Shown here: positions 44,039 through 54,337 of the stretch, piece by piece
Position numbering within the stretch: position 1 is the stretch's first letter
Layout: each line of letters starts with the position of its first letter
DNA from: Sphingobacterium thalpophilum
GTDB taxonomy: Bacteria > Bacteroidota > Bacteroidia > Sphingobacteriales > Sphingobacteriaceae
DNA length: 64,000 bases
Assembly (NCBI GenBank): GCA_945868825.1
Contig: CAMBMM010000001.1
Location: forward strand, 620,001 to 684,000
Reading direction: 5' to 3'
Made by a program: the position numbers and the translations under genes
The notes under the pieces: model-generated
Databases searched by the model: none
Told to the model about the DNA's origin: nothing
What the model saw: the letters and a program-made list of their open reading frames with translations, nothing else

Positions 44039-44111
44039 GCTGTAAAAATAGGGTTTTAGATTGAATAGACAATAAATGCGAATCAGATACGTATATTGTG
44101 TCAGAATATTT

Positions 44112-44714
44112 ATGAAAGTTCTTAAAAATAGTCTTTGCTTTTTTCTTTTAGTATTGAGTTTATCCTCTCATGCCCAAAATTGGGATATTCGCCTATTAGA
44201 AAAACTGAATGGTGCTCCCCAATCACAAGACAAAACCTGGCAATTTATTTCTAACAGCTCGGGCACAATAGATTTAGCCTTACCAATAGGGCTTTTTATT
44301 GCAGGATCTCTAAAACACGATGCAACTATTAAAAATTATGGAGCAAGCATGGGCGTTTCGTTTTTAGCCAATGAAGTGATGACAATTTTACTCAAAAGAA
44401 CCTTCCAGCGGACCAGACCATTTGAAGCTTATCCAGAATTAATTTTCAAAAAAGGTACTGGTGGAAGTTATTCCATGCCATCGGGGCATACATCATCGGC
44501 ATTTTCTACAGCTACTTCACTTAGCTTAAACTTTCGCAAATGGTATGTAGTTGCACCCGCCTATACCTATGCAGCAGCCGTGGGTTACTCACGCATGTAT
44601 TTGGGTGTACATTACCCGAGCGATGTACTTGTAGGTGCACTACTCGGTTCTGGCACCGCTTATCTTACTTGGAAAATAAATAAAAAACTACAAAATAAAC
44701 GAAAAAACAGGTAA
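44112..44714 (+). CDS. PAP2-family phosphatase, exported or membrane-bound
   Basis: 200 residues from ATG 44112 ([13 protein letters not shown]); the track's 12-residue extension precedes a clear signal peptide ending SSHAQ. All three PAP2 motifs are canonical: [19 protein letters not shown] and [13 protein letters not shown]. Likely a periplasm-facing lipid phosphatase; substrate unknown. In contrast with the other PAP2 gene at 31.2 kb, its third motif keeps Ser-Arg. Confidence 0.88.
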   Translation: MKVLKNSLCFFLLVLSLSSHAQNWDIRLLEKLNGAPQSQDKTWQFISNSSGTIDLALPIGLFIAGSLKHDATIKNYGASMGVSFLANEVMTILLKRTFQRTRPFEAYPELIFKKGTGGSYSMPSGHTSSAFSTATSLSLNFRKWYVVAPAYTYAAAVGYSRMYLGVHYPSDVLVGALLGSGTAYLTWKINKKLQNKRKNR

Positions 44715-44745
44715 TTAAGCTCGTTTTTCGTATTTTCGCGGCTTC

Positions 44746-46659
44746 ATGATCGCAATAAACAACTTAACCTTCGAGATTGGCGCTAGAGCCTTATACGACG
44801 ATGCCAACTGGCACATTAAACCAGGCGAAAAAATTGGACTTATTGGCGCCAATGGAACCGGTAAAACTACTCTTCTTAAAATTATTGTAGGCGATTATAC
44901 TCCTACCAGCGGAACCATTTCTATGGCAAAGGACCTTAAAATGGGATACCTGAACCAAGATTTACTTTCCTCACAAGTAGATAACACTATTTTACATGTA
45001 GCCATGGAGGCGTTTGAACGCCAAAACCAATTACACGATGAAATTGAAAGTTTATTAAAAAAACTAGAAACCGATTATTCGGAAGACCTACTGCATAAAC
45101 TAAGCGATAAACAACACGAATTTGAAGCCCTAGATGGTTACAATATTGAATACCGGGCACACGAAATTTTAGCGGGTTTAGGTTTTTCTGATGCCGATAC
45201 CCGTCGTCAGCTTTCTGAATTTTCTGGAGGTTGGCGCATGCGGGTTATTCTTGCCAAAATACTCTTACAAACACCAGATATTTTATTACTCGATGAGCCA
45301 ACCAATCACTTGGATTTACCATCCATTAAATGGCTAGAAGGCTATTTGCAAGCTTTTGAGGGAGCCATCGTTATTGTATCTCACGATAGGTATTTCTTAG
45401 ATCGTGTGGTGAATAAAATTGTAGAATCTCGTAAAGGAAAATTAACCCCTTATGCCGGGAATTATTCTTTTTATGTAGAAGAAAAAGGACTTAGAGAAGA
45501 AATTCAAAGCGGACAATATAAAAATCAACAAGCAAAAATTAAGCAAGAAGAAAAACTTATTGAACGTTTTAGAGCCAAAGCCAGCAAAGCTAAAATGGCC
45601 CAATCGCGAATTAAGGCTTTGGAACGTATGGAACGTGTAGATGATGTAGATGACGATAACCCTAGTGTAAATTTCAGTTTTAAATTCAGCAAGCAATCGG
45701 GCCGCCATGTTATTCGTATGGAACACGTTTCTAAATCGTACCCCAACCTGCCCATCTTAACAAACACAACCGCCACCATTGAAAAGGGCGATAAAATTGC
45801 CCTTATTGGCGCCAATGGGCGTGGTAAATCGACCTTGCTGCGAATTATTGCCGGTGCAGACAAAAAATTTGAGGGCACCTGCGAAACCGGGCATAACGTT
45901 ACTCAAACCTTTTTTGCGCAACATCAACTAGAAGCACTCCACCTAGATAATACAATTTTAAACGAATTACAGACCTTTGCGCCCAAACATACCGAAACGG
46001 AATTACGCTCTATTCTGGGTTGTTTCTTATTCACCGGCGATGATGTATTTAAACGGATAAAAGTACTTTCAGGTGGCGAAAAATCGAGAGTTGCCTTAGC
46101 AAAAGCCCTTACAGCCGATGCCAACTTTTTAATTCTCGATGAGCCTACCAATCACTTAGATATTCAATCAGTAAACATCCTAATACAAGCCTTAAAGCAA
46201 TACAAAGGCACCTTTATTCTGGTTTCCCACGACCGTTATTTATTAGATAATGTGGCTAATAAAATTTGGTATATTGAAGATCAACAAATTAAAGAGTACC
46301 CAGGCACCTACGCCGAGTACGAAGAATGGCTAGCTAAGCGTCCGAACAAACCAGCAAATTTGGCGCCTTCACCACTAAAAGAAACTAAAAAAGTAGAAAA
46401 TACCGCTGTACAAGAAGACAGTAGCAAGGCACTTAAAAAATTGAATCAAGAAATAAGTACCTTGGAGCAAAGTCTGGCTAGCTTAAAACAAGATTTAAGT
46501 GAAATTGAAAATTCGCTTGCCAAGCCCGAAATTTATGGTGATGTTTCAAAACTTTCGGAGCATACCACACGTTACGAAGAAGTAAAAAGTACGCTTAACC
46601 AAACACAAGTAGCATGGGAAGCATTGGCCGAACAAATTCTGGAATTAGAATCTTGTTAA
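44746..46659 (+). CDS. ABC-F protein, YheS/YdiF-like
   Basis: 637 residues, two ATPase domains without membrane helices. Domain 1: [34 protein letters not shown] (the GGW variant of the signature typical of this ABC-F branch), [14 protein letters not shown]. Domain 2: [48 protein letters not shown] charged linker and a C-terminal coiled coil (about 540-637) are present. Ribosome-associated function is expected. TATTTTCG just upstream is a near -7 box. It overlaps the DUF5103 ORF at its 3' end. Confidence 0.9.
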   Translation: MIAINNLTFEIGARALYDDANWHIKPGEKIGLIGANGTGKTTLLKIIVGDYTPTSGTISMAKDLKMGYLNQDLLSSQVDNTILHVAMEAFERQNQLHDEIESLLKKLETDYSEDLLHKLSDKQHEFEALDGYNIEYRAHEILAGLGFSDADTRRQLSEFSGGWRMRVILAKILLQTPDILLLDEPTNHLDLPSIKWLEGYLQAFEGAIVIVSHDRYFLDRVVNKIVESRKGKLTPYAGNYSFYVEEKGLREEIQSGQYKNQQAKIKQEEKLIERFRAKASKAKMAQSRIKALERMERVDDVDDDNPSVNFSFKFSKQSGRHVIRMEHVSKSYPNLPILTNTTATIEKGDKIALIGANGRGKSTLLRIIAGADKKFEGTCETGHNVTQTFFAQHQLEALHLDNTILNELQTFAPKHTETELRSILGCFLFTGDDVFKRIKVLSGGEKSRVALAKALTADANFLILDEPTNHLDIQSVNILIQALKQYKGTFILVSHDRYLLDNVANKIWYIEDQQIKEYPGTYAEYEEWLAKRPNKPANLAPSPLKETKKVENTAVQEDSSKALKKLNQEISTLEQSLASLKQDLSEIENSLAKPEIYGDVSKLSEHTTRYEEVKSTLNQTQVAWEALAEQILELESC

Positions 46660-47957
46660 AAACCGGATTAACCTTACTTTTTATAACGCTATGCAGCTTT
46701 GCTTGGGCGCAAAAAAAGGCAAAAGTAATGCCATTGAGCGCTCCAGAGCAATCCTATAGCTACGAAAACGCAACCTATATTCCAGAAATACGTACGGTAG
46801 AATTTTACAACCGAAATAAGGAGCAATCTTTTCCAATTTACACCTTAAATTCTTCCGAAGAACTACTATTAGGCTTTGATGATCTACGCCCTGGTATCCG
46901 ATCTTTATATTACAGCGTAGAACACTGCGATGCCGAGTGGAATAGCAGTCGCCTCTCACCTATTGAGTATTTAGAAAGTTTTCCCGAAGAGCGTATTACC
47001 AACTACCGTTCTTCTTTTAATACCCTGCAAAAATACACCCATTACGAAGTCATTCTGCCAAATTTTAGTATCAAACCGAAACTATCTGGTAATTACTTAC
47101 TTAAGGTATACGAAGATGCTAACCCTCGTAAAATACTGCTAAGTAGGCAATTTTATGTAGAAAGCAAGCGTGTTAGTGTTCAGGCTGAACTGGTACGTTC
47201 TGCAAACGTATCGGCAAGAAATGAAAATCAAAAAATCAATTTCAGCATTCAACCCTCGAGCCTAAGTATACAAAACCCCTACCTTGATGTGTGGGCCAAG
47301 GTTTTTCAAAATGGCCGAGTAGCGGGTGCTCAAAAAATAACAAAACCAACCTTCGTGCGTGGCGATGCGCTTATTTATAACGATCTAAACACGCTCGATT
47401 TTACCGGCGGGAATGAGTTTCGGCATTTCGATTTGCGAAGTTTGCGTTACCAATCGGAACGTGTTAGTGCCATTAGTAGAGATTCGGCCAATTGGGTAAC
47501 ACTAACGCCCGAACCTGCTTACGCAACAGCGGCATATAGTTTTGTATTTGATGCAAATGGCACATTTTTTATCAGAAACCAAGAAGGCCGAATCGCTACT
47601 ACTGATGCCGATTACGCTACCGTTCAGTTCCGGTTAAATGCCTCAAAACCCAAAGAAGATGGTGCTGCGTATATCATAGGGGCTTTCAATAATTTTCAAT
47701 TAAAAGAAGAAAATAAACTTACTTATCTAGAATCGAGCCGAAAATTTGTGGGAAATGTATTTTTGAAACAAGGCGTGTACGATTACCAATACGTATGGCT
47801 AGCTGCTGATGGTGTATTAAATGGCACCTATTTTGAAGGTTCACACGTAGAAACGGAAAATAATTACCAAATTTTAGTGTATTACCGCAAACCTGGGGGC
47901 CGCTGGGATGAGTTGGTTGGCTTTACGCAACTCAACTCCGCCAATCGATTAAACTAG
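46614..47957 (+). CDS. Type IX secretion system plug protein (DUF5103)
   Basis: 447 residues from ATG 46614. A TTG at 46653 would give a neat signal peptide ([20 protein letters not shown]) and reduce the overlap with the ABC-F gene from 46 to 7 nt, so the true start is undecided. The DUF5103 body shows [29 protein letters not shown] at about 70-100, [19 protein letters not shown] and a C-terminal immunoglobulin/E-set-like part ([12 protein letters not shown]). DUF5103 includes Plug, which closes the SprA translocon of the T9SS. No other T9SS gene is in the window. Confidence 0.83.
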   Translation: MGSIGRTNSGIRILLKTGLTLLFITLCSFAWAQKKAKVMPLSAPEQSYSYENATYIPEIRTVEFYNRNKEQSFPIYTLNSSEELLLGFDDLRPGIRSLYYSVEHCDAEWNSSRLSPIEYLESFPEERITNYRSSFNTLQKYTHYEVILPNFSIKPKLSGNYLLKVYEDANPRKILLSRQFYVESKRVSVQAELVRSANVSARNENQKINFSIQPSSLSIQNPYLDVWAKVFQNGRVAGAQKITKPTFVRGDALIYNDLNTLDFTGGNEFRHFDLRSLRYQSERVSAISRDSANWVTLTPEPAYATAAYSFVFDANGTFFIRNQEGRIATTDADYATVQFRLNASKPKEDGAAYIIGAFNNFQLKEENKLTYLESSRKFVGNVFLKQGVYDYQYVWLAADGVLNGTYFEGSHVETENNYQILVYYRKPGGRWDELVGFTQLNSANRLN

Positions 47958-48626
47958 CTTCACGGCTCTAAGCATCTCCCGCTTTCCGGGTGCACCAGGG
48001 GCTTTCTCAATAGAAAAACCTAAAGCTTTCATGCTACGTTTTAAATTTCCGGTAATAGCATACGTTACAAAAACCCCACCTGGTTTTAAATACCTGCAAA
48101 CTTTTTCTAAAGCTTCGGTCGTCCACATTTCGGGTTGATGGATGGCTGCAAAGGCATCAAAATAAATCACATCTAGTTGGCCTTCCATAGTAAAATCGGC
48201 TAATAAACACTTTCCCACTTTCAGGTTAATGCCGGAACAAATTACGATAGGTGCCGAAAATGCTTGTTGATAGTTAGCCAAAAATCCCTGCCAAATATCC
48301 TTCTCCACAAACTGATTATAACCCGTTTGTGCAAGTAAGGTTTCGGATAAGGGATAAGCTTCTATAGCTGTATATTCCAGTTGTACTGAATGTTTTGCAG
48401 CATAATCTGCCGTCAATAAAAAGTTTAAGCCCGTGCCTAAGCCTACTTCAAGTATATGGACTGAGGGCTGTGGGTTTTTAGCCAAAAAGTACCCCAAACC
48501 CGATTCTATAAATACGTGCCTACTCTCTTGTAAAGCACCATGTTTAGAATGGTAGTGTTCCCCTACATCGGGTTGAAACAGAGTTAATGAGCCATCGGCA
48601 GTGGGGACTAAATAAGGCGTTTCCAT
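47949..48626 (-). CDS. mnmD: tRNA mnm5s2U34 methyltransferase MnmD (DUF752)
   Basis: 225 residues. It resembles the methyltransferase half of bifunctional MnmC but stands alone. Motifs: [21 protein letters not shown] at the N-terminus, the SAM loop [16 protein letters not shown] (about 77-92), [15 protein letters not shown] and the C-terminal GKREMLRA typical of DUF752. It would methylate nm5s2U34 in tRNA. No FAD half is adjacent. Confidence 0.9.
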   Translation of the reverse strand: METPYLVPTADGSLTLFQPDVGEHYHSKHGALQESRHVFIESGLGYFLAKNPQPSVHILEVGLGTGLNFLLTADYAAKHSVQLEYTAIEAYPLSETLLAQTGYNQFVEKDIWQGFLANYQQAFSAPIVICSGINLKVGKCLLADFTMEGQLDVIYFDAFAAIHQPEMWTTEALEKVCRYLKPGGVFVTYAITGNLKRSMKALGFSIEKAPGAPGKREMLRAVKLV

Positions 48627-48663
48627 AGCCCCAAAGATAATAAGAGGAAGCAGCGCTGCCTAA

Positions 48664-48933
48664 TTATTTAAAATCGGGCTTAAGTATGATAAACAAAAGC
48701 ACAAAAAATAAGTAAAGCAGTACCGGTAGCGTAGGAATAGCCAATACACAAATAGCTGCCATCAATTGATTGAAATACGTTTGCAGGAGAATACCGAGTA
48801 ACAATAGAAAAACCGTTACCAATAAAATACTTATCAAAAATCCAAAATCTTTGTTCGCACCTTTTAGATTAAAAACGATGAAAACAATCGTACAAAATGT
48901 TATGAATAGCTCAATGCGGTATATCCAAATCAT
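48664..48933 (-). CDS. Small membrane protein, function unknown
   Basis: 89 residues, three predicted membrane helices (about 5-22, 31-50 and 57-83), with a basic/acidic loop NLKGANKDFGF. I do not recognise the family. It is 37 nt upstream of mnmD on the same strand. Confidence 0.55.
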   Translation of the reverse strand: MIWIYRIELFITFCTIVFIVFNLKGANKDFGFLISILLVTVFLLLLGILLQTYFNQLMAAICVLAIPTLPVLLYLFFVLLFIILKPDFK

Positions 48934-48977
48934 AAGCTATTAACTCAGAGCCCTAGCACTTTAGTATGTACGCATAA

Positions 48978-49005
48978 AAAAAGCCCCTGCTAGCAGGGGC
49001 TTTTT
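48978..49005. terminator. Perfectly palindromic bidirectional terminator
   Basis: AAAAAGCCCCTGC/TAGC.../GCAGGGGCTTTTT, a fully self-complementary 28-bp sequence. It lies directly after the M13 peptidase gene on the reverse strand. Confidence 0.9.
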
Positions 49006-49011
49006 AATTGG

Positions 49012-51057
49012 TTACCAAATTTTAATTCGATCTTCAGGTTTTTTATACAATTTATCGCCCGGTTGTATGTTGAAGGCTTTATACCAAGCATCCATATTTA
49101 CAGGAGCTCCAATGGTACGGTATTCACCTGGTGAATGTGAATCGGTTACAATTAACTGAGCAGCAGTTTCGGGTAAAATGGTGGTACGCCAAACTTGTGC
49201 CCAAGCCAGAAAGAAACGTTGATCGGGTGTAAAGCCGTCTTCCACTTTTCCAGCCTTCCATTCGTTTGTCATTTTGTAAGCTTCATAAGCGGCATTTAAA
49301 CCGCCCAAATCACCAATATTTTCGCCCATGGTTAATTTACCATTTACGTGAATGGTATCTAACACGGTGTAGGCATCAAACTGTGCTTGTAAAGCCTTAG
49401 ATTTTTCTTTGAATTTGGCTAAATCTTCTGCAGTCCACCAATTTTTAAGGTTGCCATCTTTATCGTATTGGCTACCAGAATCGTCAAAACCATGAGAAAT
49501 TTCGTGACCAATAACGGCACCAATTCCACCATAATTTACGGCATCATCGGCATTCACATCAAAGAATGGGAATTGCAAAATACCTGCAGGAAACACGATC
49601 TCATTTAATACCGGATTGTAGTAAGCATTTACTGTTGGTGTACTCATACCCCATCGGGTTTTATCAACCGGCTTTCCCAATTGGCTCACCATATCAGTAT
49701 AACCCCAAACGGCGGCACTACGAAGATTTTGCAAGAAATTGGTTTTAGTAACCGTTAAGCCATCGTAATTTTTAAACTTATCTGGATAGGCAATTTTAGG
49801 CGTAAATGCATATAATTTACCCAATGCTTTCACTTTGGTTTCGGCACTCATCCAATCTAAATTTTTAATTCGTATTTCGTAGGCTTTAATCAAATTAGCA
49901 ACCATTTCTTCCATACGGACTTTGGCTTCTGGTTTAAAATGTTTTTCTACATACAATTGGCCTAACAATTCACCTAAGGTACCATCGGTTAATTGCGACA
50001 TGCGTTGCCAACGTGGAGTTTGTACTTTTTGTCCGGAGAGCACTTGTGTAAAGGCAAAATTAGCATTCACAAAAGCAGAACTTAAATAAGGTGCAGATGT
50101 TTTTAGTACATTCCACTGTAAATACGTTTTCCAATCGCTTACCGGTGTAGCTACTAAAAGCGCATTTAAATCGGTAAAAAACTTAGGAGCACCTACCAAA
50201 ATTGTATCCTGACCATTTACCTTCATTTTAGGCAATAAGGCGGCCCAATTCATGTTCGGTGTGGTTTTAGCAAAATCGGCAACAGAAAATTTATTGTAGG
50301 TTTTATACGGATCACGCATTTCTACTCGACTCATTTGTGAATTCGCCAACGATTTTTCTATGGTGAAAATAGTTTCGGCATTTTTCTTAGCTAACTCTTC
50401 AGAAGAACCACTCAACACAAACAATTGAGTAATATATTTTTTGTACGCTTCCTGAATTTTCAAGCTTCGTGCATCCGCTTTTAAATAATAATCGCGATCG
50501 GGTAAAGTAGTTCCACCCTGCCCAAGCTGGGCTATCAATTTAGTAGCTTCTTTACGATCTTGTCCTACATAAAAGTTAAATAGCGGAGAACCTAAACCTT
50601 GTGTACGCATCAAGGCTGCTTCACTAATAATATCATCTAAAGTTGTACCCGATGCTACTTTTGCTAATTCGGGTAAAATAGGACTAGCACCTAATTTTTC
50701 GATGCTCATGCTATCCATACCGGCTGCATAAAATTCGCCTATACGACGTTTTACTGAACCCGGCTTAGCTGTTTTATCATTTTCAGCTTCTATTAAAATA
50801 TTTTTAACGGCATTGATATTAAAATCACGCAATACGTTAAAACTACCCCAACGGGTTTCTTTGGCAGGCACCGGATTGTTCTTAATCCACGTACCACTAG
50901 CATACAAGTTAAAATCATTACCTGGCTTATAATTCAGGTCCATGTTACTTGCATCAATAAATTTTTTCTTTGGAATTTTAGGCGAATCGTGTTGCGCAGA
51001 GGCCGATAATCCACAAAGCAAAGCTGCACTTAGCAGCCAATAGGATGAATATTTCAT
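49012..51057 (-). CDS. M13-family metallopeptidase (neprilysin/PepO-like)
   Basis: 681 residues. Signal peptide about 1-21 (LSASAQ), so it is periplasmic or surface. The zinc motif HEISH (near 515, VIGHEISHGFDDSGSQYDKDG) is followed by ENIGDLGGLNAAYEAY, which supplies the third ligand glutamate, and NAYYNPVLNEIVFPAGILQ is conserved. It cleaves peptides; the physiological substrate is unknown. The terminator lies 6 nt past its stop. Confidence 0.93.
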   Translation of the reverse strand: MKYSSYWLLSAALLCGLSASAQHDSPKIPKKKFIDASNMDLNYKPGNDFNLYASGTWIKNNPVPAKETRWGSFNVLRDFNINAVKNILIEAENDKTAKPGSVKRRIGEFYAAGMDSMSIEKLGASPILPELAKVASGTTLDDIISEAALMRTQGLGSPLFNFYVGQDRKEATKLIAQLGQGGTTLPDRDYYLKADARSLKIQEAYKKYITQLFVLSGSSEELAKKNAETIFTIEKSLANSQMSRVEMRDPYKTYNKFSVADFAKTTPNMNWAALLPKMKVNGQDTILVGAPKFFTDLNALLVATPVSDWKTYLQWNVLKTSAPYLSSAFVNANFAFTQVLSGQKVQTPRWQRMSQLTDGTLGELLGQLYVEKHFKPEAKVRMEEMVANLIKAYEIRIKNLDWMSAETKVKALGKLYAFTPKIAYPDKFKNYDGLTVTKTNFLQNLRSAAVWGYTDMVSQLGKPVDKTRWGMSTPTVNAYYNPVLNEIVFPAGILQFPFFDVNADDAVNYGGIGAVIGHEISHGFDDSGSQYDKDGNLKNWWTAEDLAKFKEKSKALQAQFDAYTVLDTIHVNGKLTMGENIGDLGGLNAAYEAYKMTNEWKAGKVEDGFTPDQRFFLAWAQVWRTTILPETAAQLIVTDSHSPGEYRTIGAPVNMDAWYKAFNIQPGDKLYKKPEDRIKIW

Positions 51058-51165
51058 ATCTTAATTTGTGCTTTTTATACTATGAAGATAAGAGTAAAAT
51101 AAAGTGAAATGAAATTTTTCTCCTAAAAAGGCTACAAAATCCGTCGAAATTGTTTCCTTAAATGC

Positions 51166-51173
51166 TATTTTTG
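51166..51173 (+). promoter_or_regulatory. -7 promoter box of valS
   Basis: TATTTTTG followed by CAGCC, exact TAnnTTTG fit, 17 nt before the ATG. The same TATTTTTGCAG sequence precedes tRNA-Cys. Confidence 0.55.
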
Positions 51174-51190
51174 CAGCCATACAACCTAAA

Positions 51191-53812
51191 ATGAGTATAT
51201 CTAAAACATATAACCCAAAAGAAGCAGAAGCAAAATGGTACAGCTATTGGCTTGAAAAGAAATTTTTTCGTTCCCTACCCGATGAGCGTGAGCCATATAC
51301 CATCGTTATTCCGCCACCCAATGTAACAGGTGTATTGCATATGGGGCATATGTTAAACAATACCATTCAGGATGTATTAATTCGTAGAGCCCGTATGCAA
51401 GGCAAAAATGCGTGTTGGATACCCGGTACCGACCACGCTTCTATTGCTACCGAAGCCAAGGTGGTGGCCATGCTCAAAGAAAAAGAGATCGAGAAAAAAG
51501 ACTTAAGTCGGCAAGAATTTTTAGGATATGCCTACGAATGGAAAGATAAATACGGGGGTATCATCCTCAAACAATTAGAAAAGCTAGGTGCTTCTTGCGA
51601 TTGGGATCGCACCCGTTTCACGATGGAAGAATCACTTTCAGAAGCGGTTATTGATACCTTTATACACTTGTACAAAAAGGGCTGGATTTACCGTGGAGTA
51701 CGCATGGTAAACTGGGATCCGAAAGGAAAAACCGCCGTTTCTGACGAAGAAGTTATTCGAAAAGAAGTAAACCAAAAACTATATTACATTAAATACGCCA
51801 TTAGCGGAGAGGCAGGCAACTATTTAACCATTGCCACTACCCGACCAGAAACCATCATGGCTGATGCGGCCATTTGCGTAAACCCGAACGACGAACGTTA
51901 TGTTCACTTAAAGGGCAAAAAAGTATTCATTCCTTTACTCAATCGTGAAATACCGGTAATTCAGGATGAATATGTGACCATGGATTTTGGAACCGGCTGC
52001 CTAAAAGTAACCCCGGCCCACGATTTAAACGATTACGAATTGGGCATTAAACACAAACTGCCCGTAATTGATATTTTGAGTGATGATGGAACTTTAAACG
52101 AAAAAGCGGAAATATTAGTCGGCGAAGATCGTTTTGCAGCCCGTAAAAAAATTGCGGTACTTTTAGAAGAAGCTGGCCATTTAGAAAAAGTAGAAGACAA
52201 TAAATCGCAATTAGGCTATTCTGAACGTACCGATGCGGTAATTGAGCCCAAACTATCTTTGCAATGGTTTTGCAAGATGGATGAAATGGCCAAACCTGCA
52301 TTAGATTATGTTTTGGATGGCGAAGTAAAACTCATCCCCGAGAAATTCACCAATACCTATAAACATTGGATGGAAAATGTGAAAGATTGGTGCATTAGCC
52401 GCCAATTGTGGTGGGGACAACAAATTCCGGCCTGGTATTTGCCAAACGGGGAGTTTATAATCGCAAAAAACAAAGAAGAAGCTTTTATTGAGGCACAAAA
52501 ACTGAACAGCACGATTCAATTAGCAGATTTAAAACAAGACGAAGACGTGGTAGATACCTGGTTTTCTTCTTGGTTGTGGCCAATATCAGTTTTCGATGGC
52601 TTTAAAGACCCCGATAACAAAGAAATTAACTACTACTACCCTACCAACGATTTGGTAACTGCTCCCGAAATTTTATTCTTTTGGGTAGCTCGTATGATTA
52701 TGGCCGGACATGAATTTCGTGGTAAAGCGCCATTTAAAAATGTGTATTTAACCGGTATTGTACGTGATAAATTAGGCCGTAAAATGTCTAAATCTTTAGG
52801 CAATTCGCCCGACCCTATTGACTTAATTGAGAAATACGGTGCCGATGGCGTTCGAGTGGGCATGCTTTTATGTTCTCCGGCAGGCAACGATTTAATGTTT
52901 GATGAAAGTTATTGCGAACAAGGCCGAAATTTCTCTAACAAAATTTGGAATGCCTTCCGCCTAGTAAAAGGTTGGGAAGTAGATGCCAACTTGGCTTGCC
53001 CCAACGAGCATAGTATTGCCTGGTTCGAAAGCAATTTCAACCAAGCCTTACAACAAATTGAGGAGGACTTTAACAATTACCGCCTTTCTGAAGCCCTAAT
53101 GGGTATTTATAAATTGGTTTGGGATGATTTTTGTGCCTGGTACCTAGAAATGGTAAAACCGGCCTATCAACAGCCTATAGATACAATTAGCTACCAAGCT
53201 TCGCTGAACTTTTTTGAAAATATTTTAAAACTCATCCATCCGTTTATGCCCTTTTTATCAGAAGAATTGTGGCACGATGAGGTGTTTGAAAAACGAGGGG
53301 AATTGGATTGCTGTATTGTTGCCACCTATCCTAAAGTAGGTGCAATTGACTTAGCCATTACCAAAGATTTCGAAAGCATTAAACAAGTAATTTCTGAAAT
53401 AAGAAACATTCGCAATACCAAAAAACTCTCACCAAAAGATGCACTTGATTTACAAATCAAGGCCAATTCTAGCATCGATTACCAAAGCTATACACCAATT
53501 ATTAGCAAATTGGCCAACATTACCACCATTAGTTTTGTAAGCGATAAACCAGCAGGAGCCGCAGCCTTTATGGCAGGTACCGACGAGTTCTTTGTTCCGT
53601 TAAGTGAGAACATTGATGCCGAAGCCGAAAAAGAGCGCATTGAAAAAGAATTGGACTATTTACAGGGATTCCTAAAATCGGTAGATGCCAAATTGAGTAA
53701 CGAACGTTTTGTGCAAAATGCCAAACCAGAAGTGCTAGCCAACGAACAGCAGAAAAAAGCGGACGCCGAGGCAAAAATTGTATTGCTAAAAGAGAATTTA
53801 GCCGCTTTATAA
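51191..53812 (+). CDS. valS: Valyl-tRNA synthetase ValS
   Basis: 873 residues. It charges tRNA-Val and edits mischarged threonine. The class I motif PPPNVTGVLHMGHMLNNT is at about 41-58, the KMSKSLGNSPDP loop near 530, with CWIPGTDHASIATEAKV and the editing-domain TTRPETIMADAAI between. The C-terminal coiled-coil arm (EKERIEKELDYLQGFLKSV, NAKPEVLANEQQK) is complete. Its stop overlaps the next gene's stop as TTATAA. Confidence 0.97.
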   Translation: MSISKTYNPKEAEAKWYSYWLEKKFFRSLPDEREPYTIVIPPPNVTGVLHMGHMLNNTIQDVLIRRARMQGKNACWIPGTDHASIATEAKVVAMLKEKEIEKKDLSRQEFLGYAYEWKDKYGGIILKQLEKLGASCDWDRTRFTMEESLSEAVIDTFIHLYKKGWIYRGVRMVNWDPKGKTAVSDEEVIRKEVNQKLYYIKYAISGEAGNYLTIATTRPETIMADAAICVNPNDERYVHLKGKKVFIPLLNREIPVIQDEYVTMDFGTGCLKVTPAHDLNDYELGIKHKLPVIDILSDDGTLNEKAEILVGEDRFAARKKIAVLLEEAGHLEKVEDNKSQLGYSERTDAVIEPKLSLQWFCKMDEMAKPALDYVLDGEVKLIPEKFTNTYKHWMENVKDWCISRQLWWGQQIPAWYLPNGEFIIAKNKEEAFIEAQKLNSTIQLADLKQDEDVVDTWFSSWLWPISVFDGFKDPDNKEINYYYPTNDLVTAPEILFFWVARMIMAGHEFRGKAPFKNVYLTGIVRDKLGRKMSKSLGNSPDPIDLIEKYGADGVRVGMLLCSPAGNDLMFDESYCEQGRNFSNKIWNAFRLVKGWEVDANLACPNEHSIAWFESNFNQALQQIEEDFNNYRLSEALMGIYKLVWDDFCAWYLEMVKPAYQQPIDTISYQASLNFFENILKLIHPFMPFLSEELWHDEVFEKRGELDCCIVATYPKVGAIDLAITKDFESIKQVISEIRNIRNTKKLSPKDALDLQIKANSSIDYQSYTPIISKLANITTISFVSDKPAGAAAFMAGTDEFFVPLSENIDAEAEKERIEKELDYLQGFLKSVDAKLSNERFVQNAKPEVLANEQQKKADAEAKIVLLKENLAAL

Positions 53813-54337
53813 ATCAGCGTACAAGGGCAATGCGGACACAAATTGGTAGCTATTTTGCTCCCAATTAAGCAAAGAACAATAATGGGCTAAGCCATTGCTT
53901 ACCAACAGCCAAGGCACTCGGTGTACAAAATTATAACGGGCAATTTGGTCGAAGGTATCTTGGCTAATTTTTACGCTGGGCGCTTTGCATTCTACCAATA
54001 ATATCTTTTGGCCGGTCGAGTTAAACACCAGCACATCGCTGCGTTTTTGCAGGCCATTATAGGTAAGTCCTCCCTCTAACTGAATAAGACCTTTGGGCAC
54101 TTTCTTTTCTTGAATAAGAAATTGTACCACATGCTGCCGCACCCACTCTTCGGGCGTAAGCACCAAAAACTTCTTTCTCACTTCATCGAAAATGAACAAT
54201 GAATCTCCTTCTTCCTTCAATTTAAAGGAATAAGGCTGAAAAGCTAAAGGCGTTTGTTGGTACGGGAACACAGCGGCTAATTTCAGAAAAAAATGGTAGA
54301 AATGGGCCCAAATAATTTGTAATTTGGCAGCAGCCAT
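53807..54337 (-). CDS. Orphan HsdR N-terminal (type I restriction nuclease-like) domain protein
   Basis: 176 residues. VRQHVVQFLIQEKKVPKGLIQLE, then KRSDVLVFNSTGQKILLVECKAP supplies the Asp and Glu-x-Lys of a PD-(D/E)xK nuclease, both intact. It corresponds to the HSDR_N_2 domain without helicase, and no hsdM or hsdS is nearby. The start is uncertain: ATG 54337 shares CATG with the holA ATG on the other strand, and a GTG at about 54271 would give a shorter protein. Function unknown. Confidence 0.8.
   Translation of the reverse strand: MAAAKLQIIWAHFYHFFLKLAAVFPYQQTPLAFQPYSFKLKEEGDSLFIFDEVRKKFLVLTPEEWVRQHVVQFLIQEKKVPKGLIQLEGGLTYNGLQKRSDVLVFNSTGQKILLVECKAPSVKISQDTFDQIARYNFVHRVPWLLVSNGLAHYCSLLNWEQNSYQFVSALPLYADL

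Noticed and set aside
53807-54337. Type I restriction-modification system
   Set aside because: Only the nuclease-like N-terminal domain is present, with no methylase, specificity or helicase gene.
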